Origin: Gentiana macrophylla
Taxonomy: Eukaryota; Streptophyta; Magnoliopsida; Gentianales; Gentianaceae
DNA: 64,000 nucleotides
Direction: 5' to 3'
NCBI GenBank assembly: GCA_026214975.1
Contig: CM047806.1
Coordinates: 6,299,822 to 6,363,821, forward strand
Below the pieces are notes generated by a model that saw nothing but the letters and a program-made list of their open reading frames with translations, had not been told where the DNA came from and ran no database searches. The position numbers and the translations under genes are program-made. This document shows, piece after piece, positions 22,521 to 34,300 of this stretch (the first letter of the stretch is position 1; each line of letters begins with the position of its first letter).

Positions 22521-24396
22521 TAAAAGTCAATATTAATGCATTTCATGTTGATTCTTTTGTCATTAATTAAACCGCCATTAAAGTTAATTTGAATGATGAT
22601 AAATTATCATCATTATTAATTATTAATCTTCACATAGCAAGTTTTGAATTAAAACCTTATTTCCTGACAATCATCTAAGCAAAGTCCATAAATTCATAAA
22701 TAAAAACTTGAAACTACAAGTTGAACTAAAATGAAGCAGGTTCTTCAAGCTTATGCTAAAAATCAGCTCATATGCAGATGTATAAGAATATGGCATTAAA
22801 TATGCATAAGATAAATTAATAATCACAAGGCCGAGAAGAAAAAAAAGACGTCCAAGGCCACAATGCTTTGAAAAAAGAAGATAATACTGTGACAACAGCA
22901 AAATTAAATCATTAATCTTGTACAATAATTTTAATAAGAATTAAGTAAAGTTCTTAAAATATGTACACAATATAACATGTTCCCCTGCTTCCTTGCTCCA
23001 TTTTTTCTCCCTAGATCTTAGATACTTTCAATAAGTCCCAAGTTCTTTATGATAAATATTAATCAACGTATAAAATGATCAATCATAGGAACCACAAGTA
23101 ATAACTTGTACCTAATCACATCAGACGTCACTGAACCAGCATCGGCACTGAAATTCCATTGCTTATGTGAACATATGAGACGGACAACAAAGAACAGAGC
23201 ATTAAGGATTCGCATCTTAACTCAACATCATCCATTTTCATATCAATTTTGAGCTCTATTAAAAACATCAAAAGATAAAATTCTAGACATAAAGAGAAAC
23301 CGAAAGGAGTGAAAGAGGCAGAAATGAACTCATTGTCATTACATAATGAAGATTTAAATGATGTAAAACTCACCGGAAGAGATAAACCACAACAAAGTCT
23401 TGAGCTTCCAACATCCATGCACACATCCATGCCACCTCTAAAATAGGGAAAAAAACATCAACAAAAGAACAAACATAGTATCACTAAATAATCGAAACAA
23501 AGCAAGCATAAAATTTGAAGGCACTAAAGGTATACTATTGGATCAGTTGAATATATGTACCAACATAATTCAAATAGTCGATGAAGTACCTTGTTTCTCT
23601 TATCATAACATATTCCCCAAAAAAGTCGAACACTCAGCAAACACTACAATTATAGAAGCAAAGGTGCATTCTAGCTGGAAACAAAATTCCAAATGATGTT
23701 CTTCACATCTCACTAAAATTATCATTCTCTCCAATGGATTAATCAAACGACCCAATAATACTATAATGCAGAATCAAATATAAAAATTTAATATTGTTTG
23801 ATATTTAAGTAAAAAGTCAACTCCCATTTGGTTACACATGAACCAACATTTCGATAGAAATAATAGATGACAATTGGACACAAAATACAATGCAAAAGAT
23901 AACAATTCAATATGAGCAAAACTCCATATAACCTTGCAAAACATTAACAAATATAAAAAAAAGAGTCAAATCAAAGAAAAGCCCTGGTATTTAGTTCCAC
24001 TTGCTATTATTAACTCAAGTGCAAGCCTTCAGTCATGCGTTTATATGCACTATATATCCATGAACGTGTACATTAAAGATATACATCAAATGAAGATGAT
24101 AACAGAAATAAAGAAGTGGAACATTCAAGCTAACAACTTTTAATGGGAGCTTCTTAAACTCAGGCTGGAGAATTTATTTCTTTGATAAGAGACTTAGAAA
24201 AAAAAATTGATTAAATTAATACTGATAAAGCACCATTGAATTCAAAGTGGCACTTTGAACATTCCATCTTTGAGCTTTCCAGGCACATACTTAACTAGTA
24301 TAAAAGAATTCATCCAGCACTTTGAACCACATTGCATGAATACAGTTCATAAGCTTAAAGAATCGATAACATGGAATATACGATAAAAGTACATAC

Positions 24397-24900
24397 CATT
24401 TCCACTTCTTGTTGACATTGTTCATCAGATCTCTGACAATGGCGGGCACGCAACAGACCTTGCAGCTTGTTAAGATCAATGCCAAGAGGCCCAAGAATAG
24501 CATGAGCTAGTTCAGGATCTCTGTCATTTGACAGAGCAAAGTTAGTGTTTATAGACCTTGGCATGCACCATATCTAGAAAACTAGACAGCCATTCATGAA
24601 CTAATTATGAAACAAAGATGAAAATATTACTGGAAACAAATAACTAAAACAAAGAACGACAACAAAAGTAGTTCGATTGTTTGTTTGTAAGATGGCTTGA
24701 AGAACATATTCCAAATTAGATCCTCATTTTAACAGAAATTATATAGACAAATGTCTCAAGATGTAGAGTGAATCATATGAATAAATTTCATCATGATTAT
24801 TACCTGCAACAATTGGCTCATCATATTGGAGTCCTTTCGGAATTCTTGTTGGAATGCTCAAGGATTCACAACAAAAACCATTTGTATTGAGGCCCAAAAC
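24397..24900 (-). pseudogene. DDI1-like gene fragment (two exon remnants)
   Basis: DDI1 is a ubiquitin-receptor aspartic protease with an N-terminal ubiquitin-like domain. Two remnants of the region between that domain and the protease are visible on the minus strand. At about 24900-24804, LGLN is followed, after a frame change, by VNP-stop-AFQQEFRKDSNMMSQLLQ, then a GGTAATA donor-like site. At 24520-24397, DPELAHAILG...DLNKLQGLLRARHCQRS...EEM-type sequence ends at a perfect GTATGT donor. Neither the ubiquitin-like domain nor the protease was found nearby. The internal stop and frame change mark it as dead. It is probably a captured or relic piece. The family call rests on my memory of DDI1 proteins. 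Confidence 0.6.
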
Positions 24901-26456
24901 AATGGTTGAGCTACAAAACATACTTCACATTCACAGTCTATCGCAACTAATTGAGCAAATAAAGTCAAGTTCATGATCCAAAAGAGAAAAAAAATTCCAA
25001 CCACTAGCACATAGAAGTTAAATTTGTGAAAAAAATGTCAATAAATCCAATGTAAATGAAACACAGTTACATGTCCCCTCATAAGCAAGACTAATAATTT
25101 GAACACTCAAATTGTTGCTTCAAATGAAACTACCTGGTACTAAATCTAAGAATCATTGAAAACGGTAGCTTAATTATGCCAGTAACTATGTTGAAAAGTG
25201 TAGCTAGGCTAGCTCGGCATAATAGCTTATAACTATGTTGAAAACTGTTGTTGTTTTGACTACGGGATTTTGCAGATTCATGTGGTTCAAACCAATTGTT
25301 TTCAGTTACTAGAACAAAAGTTTGCTAGTGCCAATCAATTAAGATTCACAACTACCGAATGAATTAATTGAGAACAACTATATCCAAAATCAGCTGATAC
25401 AATGAATCCAAAGGGAAATTCTCAACATTTACAAATAAAAAATTAGATCTTTTTCTGTAAATGTATGCTCCATCATAAACTCAGAAGCTTTGCATGAAGT
25501 TCAAGTAAGAGCAACCAGAAGGTTGTAAGAGCAACCAGAAGGTTGTAAGAGCAACTACGTAACCAGAACGAGCAATCGAACGAAGTATTCAAGCATCAAA
25601 ATTGATTACAAGTGAAATAAAAAGAAATTCACGATACATGTTTTAGATGACAGTACATTGACGAAAGAAAATCAATCGGCCACTGAAAGTAAAACAATCG
25701 ACGGTGGCAGTGGAATGGAATATTACGAAACTTAGCAGAAGACCGGTGGTGTGCTGGTATATAAGAACAGCGGCAGAATAATGGTAGACGGCGGCGCGAC
25801 TGAGCCGCCCTAAAATGGAGTTCGAGAAATGGCATACTGGAGACCTCGCGAATGGATTCCAAGAAACAAGATCTTGGCATCTTTCTGCCACAAACATGAA
25901 GAGGCTATTTTGATTAAGCAAAGGATATTAGGGTTGAATGCCCCTTTTGATAATAATGATCGCAAAATACAAATCCCGCTACTTGTCGCCAAAAAAATCA
26001 CTAATGAATAGATAATTAAGCGGATGCCCAATTAGAATTTAATTAAAAAAATCAATTTGTTAAATGTATCGGTTGTGACATTAATTTAAAATTGGTCATT
26101 GAAGGCAGCATTTAATGATAAAAAAAAATCTGCATCACTACATTTCTGAAAAAATTGCTTTTGGTGACCGGAATCTTATCCTCTCACCAAATTTTAGTCA
26201 TTATTTCTTCATTATTTTGTAGTGTTTTCTCGATCAAATCCCGCTCAGAATTGCCACATAGGAGAATTTTCCGCCACCCTTAAATAACAATGAATGGTTC
26301 CCCAATTTGAGAAATAGTCGATTCTTTCCCGATATGTAAGTAAATTGATTCTTCCCTAGAACACCATTAAAACGATCACATAGTCTTCTAAAAACAAAAA
26401 AAATCATCTAAAAAAGCATAAGGAAAACTATGGCTTCAGCCTTTATGTAGTATACC
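24901..26456. other. gene-poor stretch right of the DDI1 fragment
   Basis: No recognisable gene. A CAACCAGAAGGTTGTAAGAG-type unit is repeated near 25510-25560. The stretch 25640-25990 is more GC-rich than its surroundings (for example GGCGGCGCGACTGAGCCGCC near 25790), could be a captured promoter or exon, and encodes short overlapping ORFs on both strands with no family that I know. Confidence 0.4.
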
Positions 26457-26570
26457 ATGAATTTAAATAAAATTAAATCATGTTTTGAAAAAAATGAAGT
26501 TAAAATAGCAAAACAACGTCTGAATTATCTGGTAGAATATACAAATCAGATAGCATCCATAGCCATTTGA
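26457..26570. repeat. direct repeat, copy 2 (partner 20404-20516)
   Basis: See copy 1. Here the flanks differ on both sides and the Helitron-like hairpin is missing. Confidence 0.85.
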
Positions 26571-26575
26571 GCAAC

Positions 26576-27476
26576 CTTCACCGCGTAGCACAGAAAACTC
26601 TTCAGACTCTGCACATACGCAAATTAAAATAAACTTATAACCTGCACATAAAAAAAGGTACAATCCTGTTGAAATTAAAAGAAATTCGAATATCCTAGTC
26701 AACAAAAATCATAGAACCCATTGATTTCCATATAAAATAGAAAAAAAATGAAATATTAATCAAATCAGAAAATGCATCATCCTCAAGCTTATTGCAGCAG
26801 AAAAAGAAAACGTGCTACCAATTTACTTGTGGCAGTAAAAGAAAGTACGCAAAACAATTTCTTGCCCAACTATTACACAGCCTAGGCTTCAAAGCATACC
26901 TCTTTTAATTTTGACTGTACGTTGGAAGCAGCGGTGAAAAAGGAATTTTTTTTTCACCATGTTTCATCTATGCCAGTTAGATATGGCATCAAGCTGGTGC
27001 ATCAACATGTATAAGTCAGACGGAGATGAAATTTTGTGGGGAAATTACCTAATCCTTAGGAAGGAGGAAGGTGGCGGCCGGAGTAATTACGTGATCGATG
27101 AATTACAGAATGAATTTCAATTATCAAATTCAGATGGAGCAATTTTCAGGAATTAGTTGTTGATGATTAGAGATAATATGAGGATTTATCGGGATTTTCA
27201 CAGTTGGGTAACGATCTTACAATGTCATAAAGCGCCTGAAAAGAAAATGTACGTGAGTGAGAAATTGACCGGGGGAGTGGGAGAGAATGAAGAGAGAAAA
27301 TTTTTTATGATAATCTACAATGGTTGTGTGCGAAGGTTTCTGCATAAGTTAGCATCTTTCTGGCTTTCCTTTCACACACGCCTTTGCAAAAGTGTATTAT
27401 GTGAAAGAGAGTTAAAATAAATGGGCTACAAAGTATGCCACTTTGCATAACCTTCCTACAAAAAATAAGTTGGAAG

Positions 27477-27511
<35 letters not shown>

Positions 27512-28330
27512 ATTATACAGTTTCAGGGATGTTTGATAAATACAGGTATGGGGAGGGTAATTGGCACAATACGGGTAAATTGAGCACTTATTTGCTAGAA
27601 AATATTAATATAGATGTTACGACTTCTGTTTCTCGATGATTTTTTCATAATCAGATTATTCTTACAAAAGAACACTTATTATTTCAGAGGCCCTCCTTTC
27701 GAATTAATCTAGGTACCAAAATACCAAGAGGGCCCTGGGTAGAAAAAATAACAATGTAATTTCACTACCTCTCATTTATAACATTTTTGCCTTACTCAAG
27801 TAGTAATGCAGACACGATCGGGGCTAAGAACCTCCCTAGCCATATGACTAAGAGGCCCGGGTCTAGAACTCTCGAAATCGCCATTTTTGGGTTAAAAGCG
27901 CTATTTTTACTTCCTAAGTGTGCATTTTAGTGCTGGCGCTCACACGTAAAATTTACAAAAGCGAGCAGCAGAAATAATTATGTGATGCGCTTTAAATTCG
28001 CTTTTTTTTTAACATCATACGGCCCATGTTTTCAAATTGTGCATTTTAAAAAAGCCCAATTCATGAATAAATAATGGAGATAACTCAATCCCTTAAATTA
28101 GAGAAAAGCTATACCCCATACATGGTTTGAAGGGAATCCATACATTCTTTTTTATTGGAAGAATCTAACCCCACTACAATAATAATAATAGTAATGCATT
28201 AGTAAACTTCCTTGCTATATATAGACAGGGCAAGAACAAATCCTTTAGCCATTTAGAGATAGAAATCAGATGTTCACACTCACACATGTATAAAAATATA
28301 TAGACTTGTTTTATAAACTCTTGGTGAAAA
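26576..28330. other. intergenic upstream of MIR169
   Basis: Short ORFs at 26959-27420 match no family I know. A T tract lies at 27477-27502, and a small (AAT)n run lies near 28180. This stretch should contain the promoter of the plus-strand MIR169 copy; a TATATATAG string near 28215 is a possible but unproven TATA box. Confidence 0.4.
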
Positions 28331-28423
28331 GAGAGGTCTAACATGAAGGATAAAGCCTTCTTTGATAGCCAAGGATGACTTGCCTGCATCCACCACATTT
28401 CAAACCTGTTTTGTCAAATTTTT

Positions 28424-28456
<33 letters not shown>

Positions 28457-28938
28457 CAAACGTTACGTTTCTGTCATAATCATTCTGATATAATAAATAT
28501 CACAACATGATATGAAAGCGATGTATCTCATTACGTGACACGTATCTAAAAAAATGTTTCACAACCTAACAATGAGACGTTATATGATACGGCGGCACCT
28601 ATTCAAAAAAAAAGAAAGATCTTAGTGTTTTATTATAAGTTGTCTCATTGACACATTAGATTGTAGAATTCGTTTTTAAAGGAATGTCAAACGTTGGCTA
28701 CACATTCATTTTTTTTTTTTTTTTCTTGAGGGGGGGCATTCAAATTTTAACGTGGTCGATTCTACTTTAGTACACAGACCACTTCTGCTGTAGTGCACAT
28801 GCCGACATTGTGTTGTAGTGCATATGCCGATAGTGTGGTACACCTGTAGAGTCAAGGTGGATTGGATGGTGTGGCTTTGTAGGCAGTCTCCTTGGCTATA
28901 GTAAGAGACTTTATCTGTATCAAGTTGGATCTCTCTCT
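28331..28938 (+). ncRNA. MIR169: MIR169 precursor with an unusually long loop
   Basis: The mature arm at 28366-28386 reads TAGCCAAGG...TTGCCTG, identical to miR169h-n. A star-like sequence AGGCAGTCTCCTTGGCTATA lies at 28881-28900 and pairs with it (10 bp perfect at the base, then a few mismatches and bulges), as in known miR169/miR169* duplexes. Pairing continues below the duplex: GAGAGGTCTAAC...GGATAAAG...CTTCTTT at 28331-28364 against the complement of 28901-28938. About 490 nt separate the two arms, including a long T tract, so the loop is much larger than in ordinary MIR169 precursors. The product would target NF-YA mRNAs. The same precursor family begins at the left window edge in opposite orientation. 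Confidence 0.8.
28366..28386 (+). ncRNA. miR169: mature miR169 (5p)
   Basis: 21-nt sequence identical to the miR169h-n type from established plant miRNA knowledge. Starts with U, as expected for AGO1 loading. Confidence 0.82.
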
Positions 28939-29313
28939 ACTCTCTATTCTTCTTCTTCTTCTTCTTCTTGAAGGCCATTACAAGCCATTTTCAGCATAAA
29001 TATATATATATGGAATGCTACAGTAAAGGTACCATATTTAATTAAGGCATTTTCTTGAAAACATTCAATTTTAATGTCTAGTAATCAAACGTGTATAAAG
29101 TCAAAGTACAAAAGCAAGAAACTATTATTCTTGAAACTAGATTATCAGTGACATCAAACCACCAAAATCACAAAATTCTTAACCATAAAAAACAAGAACA
29201 ATGAATTCAACCATGAAAAAAAAAAAAAGTACCATTAAACATCAAACTTAAAGCAACCAAGAACAAAACCTTCCCTTCTTCGGCTTCACCGATCTTTATC
29301 AGAAAGCTTTTAA
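28939..29313. other. spacer between MIR169 and the H-protein gene
   Basis: Contains a (TTC)n run near 28950 and AT-rich sequence. The part nearest 29313 is the 3' UTR/terminator side of the minus-strand H-protein gene. No further gene seen. Confidence 0.5.
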
Positions 29314-31935
29314 TCAGTGTTTTTCATTCTCTTCTGCACAAATCTTGGAGTAATGATCAGAGTCGAGTAACGTGTTTAGCTCGTCCTTATTGCTAATCTC
29401 CACCTTCATGATCCATCCTTCCTCATACGGGCTCCCATTAACCTGGAAAATACTTCAATCCATTCAGTACCAAGAATAGCTTTTACTCTATGTATATATA
29501 TATATATATACACAACATTCTGTTATATGTATACAGATTGTGGTCCAGTGGCGAGGCCAATTGCTCGAACATTGTTTTGTATATGGATATGTATATTTGC
29601 AGTATTCCCAGTTCATAAAACCGGAATATAAATATGAAGTACAGACATGTTTCTACGGATTGAAATAACGTGTCTCACATCACTTGTCCCCAATGTTCTT
29701 AAATATGTTAGCATTACAACCCCAGGTCACTAATAACAAAAACAGATTCCGGTGCCTGAGGGGGATAGGCCTCGTAACTTTCCAAATATTTTCATTTAGT
29801 AAATACGTAAGCCTCGTAATACATACCAAGCCAGGAGATGAAGTGAGCTCTTCATTGACTTGAACCACTTTACCAGAAACAGGAGAGTAAACATCACTCG
29901 TGGCCTTGACACTTTCAACTGCACCGAAGCTATCACCCTGAGTCACGGAAGTTCCCACTTCTGGTAGCTCAACGTACACTACGTCGCCCAGATGATCTTG
30001 GGCATGGTCCGTAATACCTACAGTAGCAGAGTCTCCATCTACTTTAACCCACTCATGGGTTTCTGCATACTTCAGATCCTTGATAACTGCAAAAAGTTGA
30101 CACGAGTCATAAAGAATCAAGGTATAATTTACGAGTTTGATTTATTATCGTGCAATAAAAATGTATATTCTGCAAAGGGAACCTTTAAACCACAAGATAT
30201 AGCTCTGAAATGAAAGTACAAAACTTTCTTGATAGAGTCAAATTTCTCAACTGGTACCATGGCACCACATCGAATATACTTTCAGGGCACCACAGTGACA
30301 TTCGACCTCTGTAAAGTCAAACTTTTGCCTGAAGCGTGGTGCCACGGTAGATTCACTGAGGTGCCGATAACAGTGCCCTTGCAAAAAACTTTAGCACCAA
30401 AATGAAGTTCAACTATAATATATAATATAAAAGAAAGTACCAAACTTTATGTTCACCTACCACATACATATTACAAAACAATAAACACATCGAAAGTGAT
30501 GCAGCATACAATGCTTATACTCTGCATTTTCCCTATTTCTCGGTGTCTAGTATGAATTTTGACAGGGACTCAAATAATGTCCAAGAGTCAGACGAATCTC
30601 AGAACAGATAACCATGGTTTCAACCATGACAGATAAAGCAAACAATAGAAAAGGGAAACGATGGGATCCAATACAAATAAATACACCGGGTGTATGAAAT
30701 ATGATAGTGGAGTGAAAAAAGAAGAAGAAATTATCGACCGCATTTACATGTATAAGTGATGTAATAACCTCTAATGTTCCCTATATTGAACTGAAATTAC
30801 ATACACTTCCCAGTCATCAAAGATGCAAGTACATACTGATCCCTTGAAAACGAGACTAGTTGCTCTAAGATTGGCATGTCCCAATTTATTTACAGTATTG
30901 AGGATATGAAGTAACCTAGTGCACAACGAACTCAGATCCTATGCAATGATCCGGCACTGTGACGTCAGTTTGTTCCGAAGTAAAAATTAAAAACTTGCTT
31001 GCCAATCTTCACAAGAAAGACCCAATCTCTAGATAGATTGATGAGTTCCAAAGAGACAGAAAGTCGAAAGAAGGTAGGAAGGCAGAAGGATCATTGCGGT
31101 ACGGATGGTTTACACTAAGGCGACCTAGTCTAGATAGCTCAGGTAACTGCCTATAGTAAAAACAAAAAAAAAGTATCCACCGTCAGATCTCCTTCACAAT
31201 ATGAACGTGTGATCAGATCACTCCACAGCACCGGATCACTGCAGCGGGGGGCCGACTGCTGTGTTCACAAAGAGCATACCGGAAAATACTAAAACCTTTG
31301 AGATCCACAAGGAACAACAAAAGCCATAAGCAATATAATTCATTAACCTTCATTAGATGACAATAGATCCAACTTACTATTACATAAGCAAAAAAGATAA
31401 CTCGAGATTGGATCCATCCACTTAATCATTCAATACCATAGCTCAAACTAATACCATCAGCAATATCATTTCAATTAGCTGAGCACTGGGTTCAGAAAGA
31501 ACACTTAATGGTAATAATAATAAAAAAACATATTTTGCATATTCAAAAAGATGATGTGAAACTTTACATGTAAAAAGAATCATTGCATATTCAAGAAAAT
31601 GTGATAAAACTTGCATATGAAAAAGATTCGGTCTTTTCCAGAATATTTCCATACAGAACCGCCCAAAACCATCAGGAAACATATATTAACAAATCCCAAA
31701 TGATTATCGCGATCTAAAAGCAAAAAAATGAATGGATCTAATGTCTAAAACTGAAAAATTTATTAAAGAAAAACACAGATCAAACAGCATTCTATAAACT
31801 ACGAGCAAAGACACGTATTAAAAGAGATCAAACAAAAAAACGAAAGACCCATATTTCACCAGTAGCAAAGCCTCTGGGAAAGGTTGAGATTTTGAGGTAT
31901 GAAGCAGCTCTTGATGCCCATAACTGCGTCGCCAT
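29314..31935 (-). CDS. GDCSH: glycine cleavage system H protein, mitochondrial (154 aa, 3 exons)
   Basis: Lipoyl carrier of the mitochondrial glycine decarboxylase complex, shuttling the aminomethyl group between P, T and L proteins in photorespiration and C1 metabolism. The coding exons on the minus strand are 31935-31860, 30086-29827 and 29442-29314. All junctions are GT..AG and the phases join cleanly to 154 codons plus TGA. Exon 1 gives [15 protein letters not shown]...RGFAT, a basic, Ser/Ala-rich mitochondrial presequence. Exon 2 holds [36 protein letters not shown] and the lipoylation motif ESVKATSD with Lys86. Exon 3 gives [14 protein letters not shown] and ends ENEKH. Length and sequence fit the plant GLDH2-type (At2g35120-like) H protein better than the leaf-abundant GLDH1 (from memory). 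Intron 1 is 1773 bp, intron 2 is 384 bp. It looks intact. Confidence 0.96.
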
Positions 31936-32063
31936 TTTCAGCCACCTCACTGCAGGTAAAGTCCAGTCGACCGCCACCACCTATGTTTTCTGAAGAACAG
32001 TTTTTTATTACTTAATATACGGAGGTTTTTGTTGGGAGTTGGTGGGCATAAATTTATTCTATA

Positions 32064-32069
32064 AGCCCA
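32064..32069 (-). promoter_or_regulatory. site II-like element (TGGGCT) upstream of the H-protein gene
   Basis: TGGGCT on the minus strand, about 130 bp upstream of the start codon. TGGGCC/T (site II) elements are common TCP-factor sites in promoters of plant nuclear genes for mitochondrial proteins. A single hexamer is weak evidence. Confidence 0.35.
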
Positions 32070-32378
32070 TTAAGTTCCTTAAATTGACGTATACAGAAAT
32101 CATAATTTACTTGAAAGTTCCAAAACTTTTCCTAAATTAAACTTGCATATAGAAATGGATACAAATTATACGAACGGAACTAGGGGTGTAAACGATCTGT
32201 AATTTTTACCAAAAATTATCGATCATAATCATATACGTTTTAACCGAACTCGAACAGTTTCATCAAGGTTAACGATTCGAACTCGCGTACTTTAAAACTT
32301 GTTTTGAAATTCTCACGAGTTTCACACCTTCGTGTATCGACTAATGTTTTTTTTTTTTTTTTGGTATAGTGTATCGAC

Positions 32379-32729
32379 GGTTAAATTACAATTTTGGTCC
32401 TCTAACTGCACACGTTTTTCGATTTTGGTCCTGGTTTTTTTCCGGCGACAATTTTAGTCCTGTAAGTAGTCTTTTTTTTACAAAAATAGTCGCGAGCGTC
32501 GGAAAAGACGAAACTTACGGAGACTAAAATTGGTCTTTTCCGGCGATAATTTTAGTCATGTAAGTTGTCTTTCCGGCGACAATTTTAGTCCTGTAAGTGG
32601 TCTTTCCGGCGTTCAGGACTATTTTTACAAAAAAAAGACCACTTACAGGACTAAAATTGTCGCCGGAGAAAAACCAGGACCAAAATCGAAAAACGTGTCT
32701 AGTTAGAGGACCAAAATTATAATTTAACC
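32379..32729. mobile_element. Mutator-like MITE with long terminal inverted repeats
   Basis: Ends GGTTAAATTACAATTTTGGTCC and its inverted counterpart GGTTAAATTATAATTTTGGTCC. The inverted repeats run about 125 bp each with high identity. A perfect 10-bp target duplication GTGTATCGAC lies at 32369-32378 and 32730-32739, within the 9-11 bp typical of MULEs. The middle holds several TTTTAGTCCTGTAAGT.GTCTTTCCGG subrepeats. It is non-coding, and transcripts would fold into a long hairpin. Confidence 0.88.
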
Positions 32730-32739
32730 GTGTATCGAC

Positions 32740-33029
32740 TAATGTTGAAAGGACTAATGTTGAGAGGTCCACAAGAATGATAACGGCTGGTCTTGCCCAT
32801 AAGCAACAACAGCCTGGGCCTTAGACCTCACGTGGGCCTCTCAAAAGTATGTTTTGTTCTGTAATTTTTTTTTTGTCTAAAGCCCATTTTCCCCATAGCT
32901 TTAACCAACATCAAACCCTAATAACGTTATAAAAAAAGTTCTAATGACATCACGGTTTTTACTTCCTGCACTCTTACATTATAAAAAAGAGTTCTAATGG
33001 CATCACGGTTTTTACTTCCGGCACTCTTT
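32740..33029. other. intergenic with local repeat
   Basis: AGTTCTAATG.CATCACGGTTTTTACTTCC.GCACTCTT occurs twice, near 32938 and 32990. No gene. Confidence 0.5.
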
Positions 33030-33407
33030 TACTACAAGAATTAAAAAAAATTATTTCGGACACCACAATTATTTTTTTATGAAGATAGCGTTAGTGGCAC
33101 TGACGTTACTTTTCAAAACTTAAATCAGTGGCACCGACGTTATATTTATTAAAGGGTCACTACTTAGTAATATCAGATCCATTGATGTTATTTTTTAAAA
33201 GGAATTTCGGTGGCATTGACGTTCATAGTGTGGTGCCGGAAGTAAAAAAACAAAAATACATATGTGGTGTCGGAAGTTAAAAAAATAATCATAAAAAGAT
33301 GCTGATAATGAAAAGTGTGGTACCGATAGAAGCCCCAAATCAAAAAACATTATAACTAATGTCCAACAATGATAGTTTCTTAACCCATATATTTATAAAA
33401 TACTACA

Positions 33408-33438
<31 letters not shown>

Positions 33439-33443
33439 TGTCT

Positions 33444-33489
<46 letters not shown>

Positions 33490-33875
33490 TTCTATTGAAA
33501 GCATAAAATTGGTTCGTGCACCTTTTTTTTTTGTGATTTGACTTTTTTACATGGCACTATCAAATTACTTTAGCACTACCGCCCGTGTTGGGAACGTTAT
33601 TTCCACTCACGCTTGTTATGTACAAGAAACTGTCGTTCCAGTAACGCTACCCACCATTGTCTTAGTTATGTACAGCAAACGTCACTGGCAGTGATGTTTC
33701 TGTAAGAAAAAGAACGTCAATATACAGCAATGACGTTCCTTTTTTTCATGAAAAATAATTGTGGCTTTTGAAGTGATTATTTAGGTGAACTAAGCACTCA
33801 CGATGCTCGAAGCAAAAACCGAGTGCCAATAAAAATTCCTTAATAATAATGTTGTACAGGTAGTGGCGAAAAATA
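33030..33875. mobile_element. possible decayed CACTA-like element
   Basis: TACTACAAGAATTAAAAAAAA near 33030 resembles the CACTACAAGAAAA terminus of plant CACTA elements. Multiple GTGGCA(C/T)(T/C)GACGTT-type words follow (about 33090, 33125, 33205), with inverted-sense ones at about 33600-33740, like CACTA subterminal repeats. The right end (CAGGTAGTG near 33860) is only suggestive. It contains (AAT)n at 33409-33438 and a 40-bp poly-A at 33447-33486. Confidence 0.3.
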
Positions 33876-34300
33876 AACTAGAGTCGTTAGTAAGAACTAC
33901 CGTTATTACAACATTAATTATCAAAAAGAAACTTCTCTTGACCGGGTTGTTGTCTAGTGGTCTACCCTTTTAAAGTACAATCGATTCTATTTTTATTCTT
34001 GCTCATTTGGGTCACTTCGTTACATATTTATCATCATAGTTATCGAAATAGATCGAAACTGAAAAGGTCTTCCTCAAAGAACATGTCTTAGGTCCCCAGT
34101 TTCATAGGAACACCCTTGAGGATGGTGATTGCTAACAATCGTCGAATGAATCTCACACATGATTAATTTGGGACTCTACCTAGGTACCCCCATTTCGTAC
34201 GATCAGTCAAGGAAAATCAAGTTCTCGTTTTTTTTAATTGATTAAATTCAAGAGAAGTTGTCTTCTTTGTAACGCAAAGTTCTTTCAAAAGTAGGAAGTC
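33876..34300. other. intergenic, no gene seen
   Basis: AT-rich DNA without a recognised feature. Confidence 0.35.

Larger units (their letters stand above)
20364..26575 (-). mobile_element. Helitron-like region, 5' end not found
   Basis: The minus strand ends with a CCGTGC-ATC-GCACG hairpin, TTTCCTA, then CTAG (20367-20364) followed by T, as at a Helitron 3' terminus inserted in an A/T target. The subterminal block 20404-20516 recurs at 26457-26570 with about 95% identity but without that terminus. The interval carries a DDI1-like gene fragment, typical of gene-capturing Helitrons. I found no Rep/helicase and no clear TC 5' end, so the right boundary is only the second block. Confidence 0.4.

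Noticed and set aside
23128..23430. 100-codon minus-strand frame, considered as a DDI1 protease exon
   Set aside because: The expected D(S/T)GA active site and flanking DDI1 motifs are absent.
27157..27420. 87-codon plus-strand frame
   Set aside because: No domain, no promoter signal and AT-rich context. Chance frame in intergenic DNA.
29680..29826. Continuation of the H-protein frame past 29827
   Set aside because: This is intron 2 read-through. A GTATGT donor at 29826 and an exon 3 with the correct H-protein C-terminus show the real structure.
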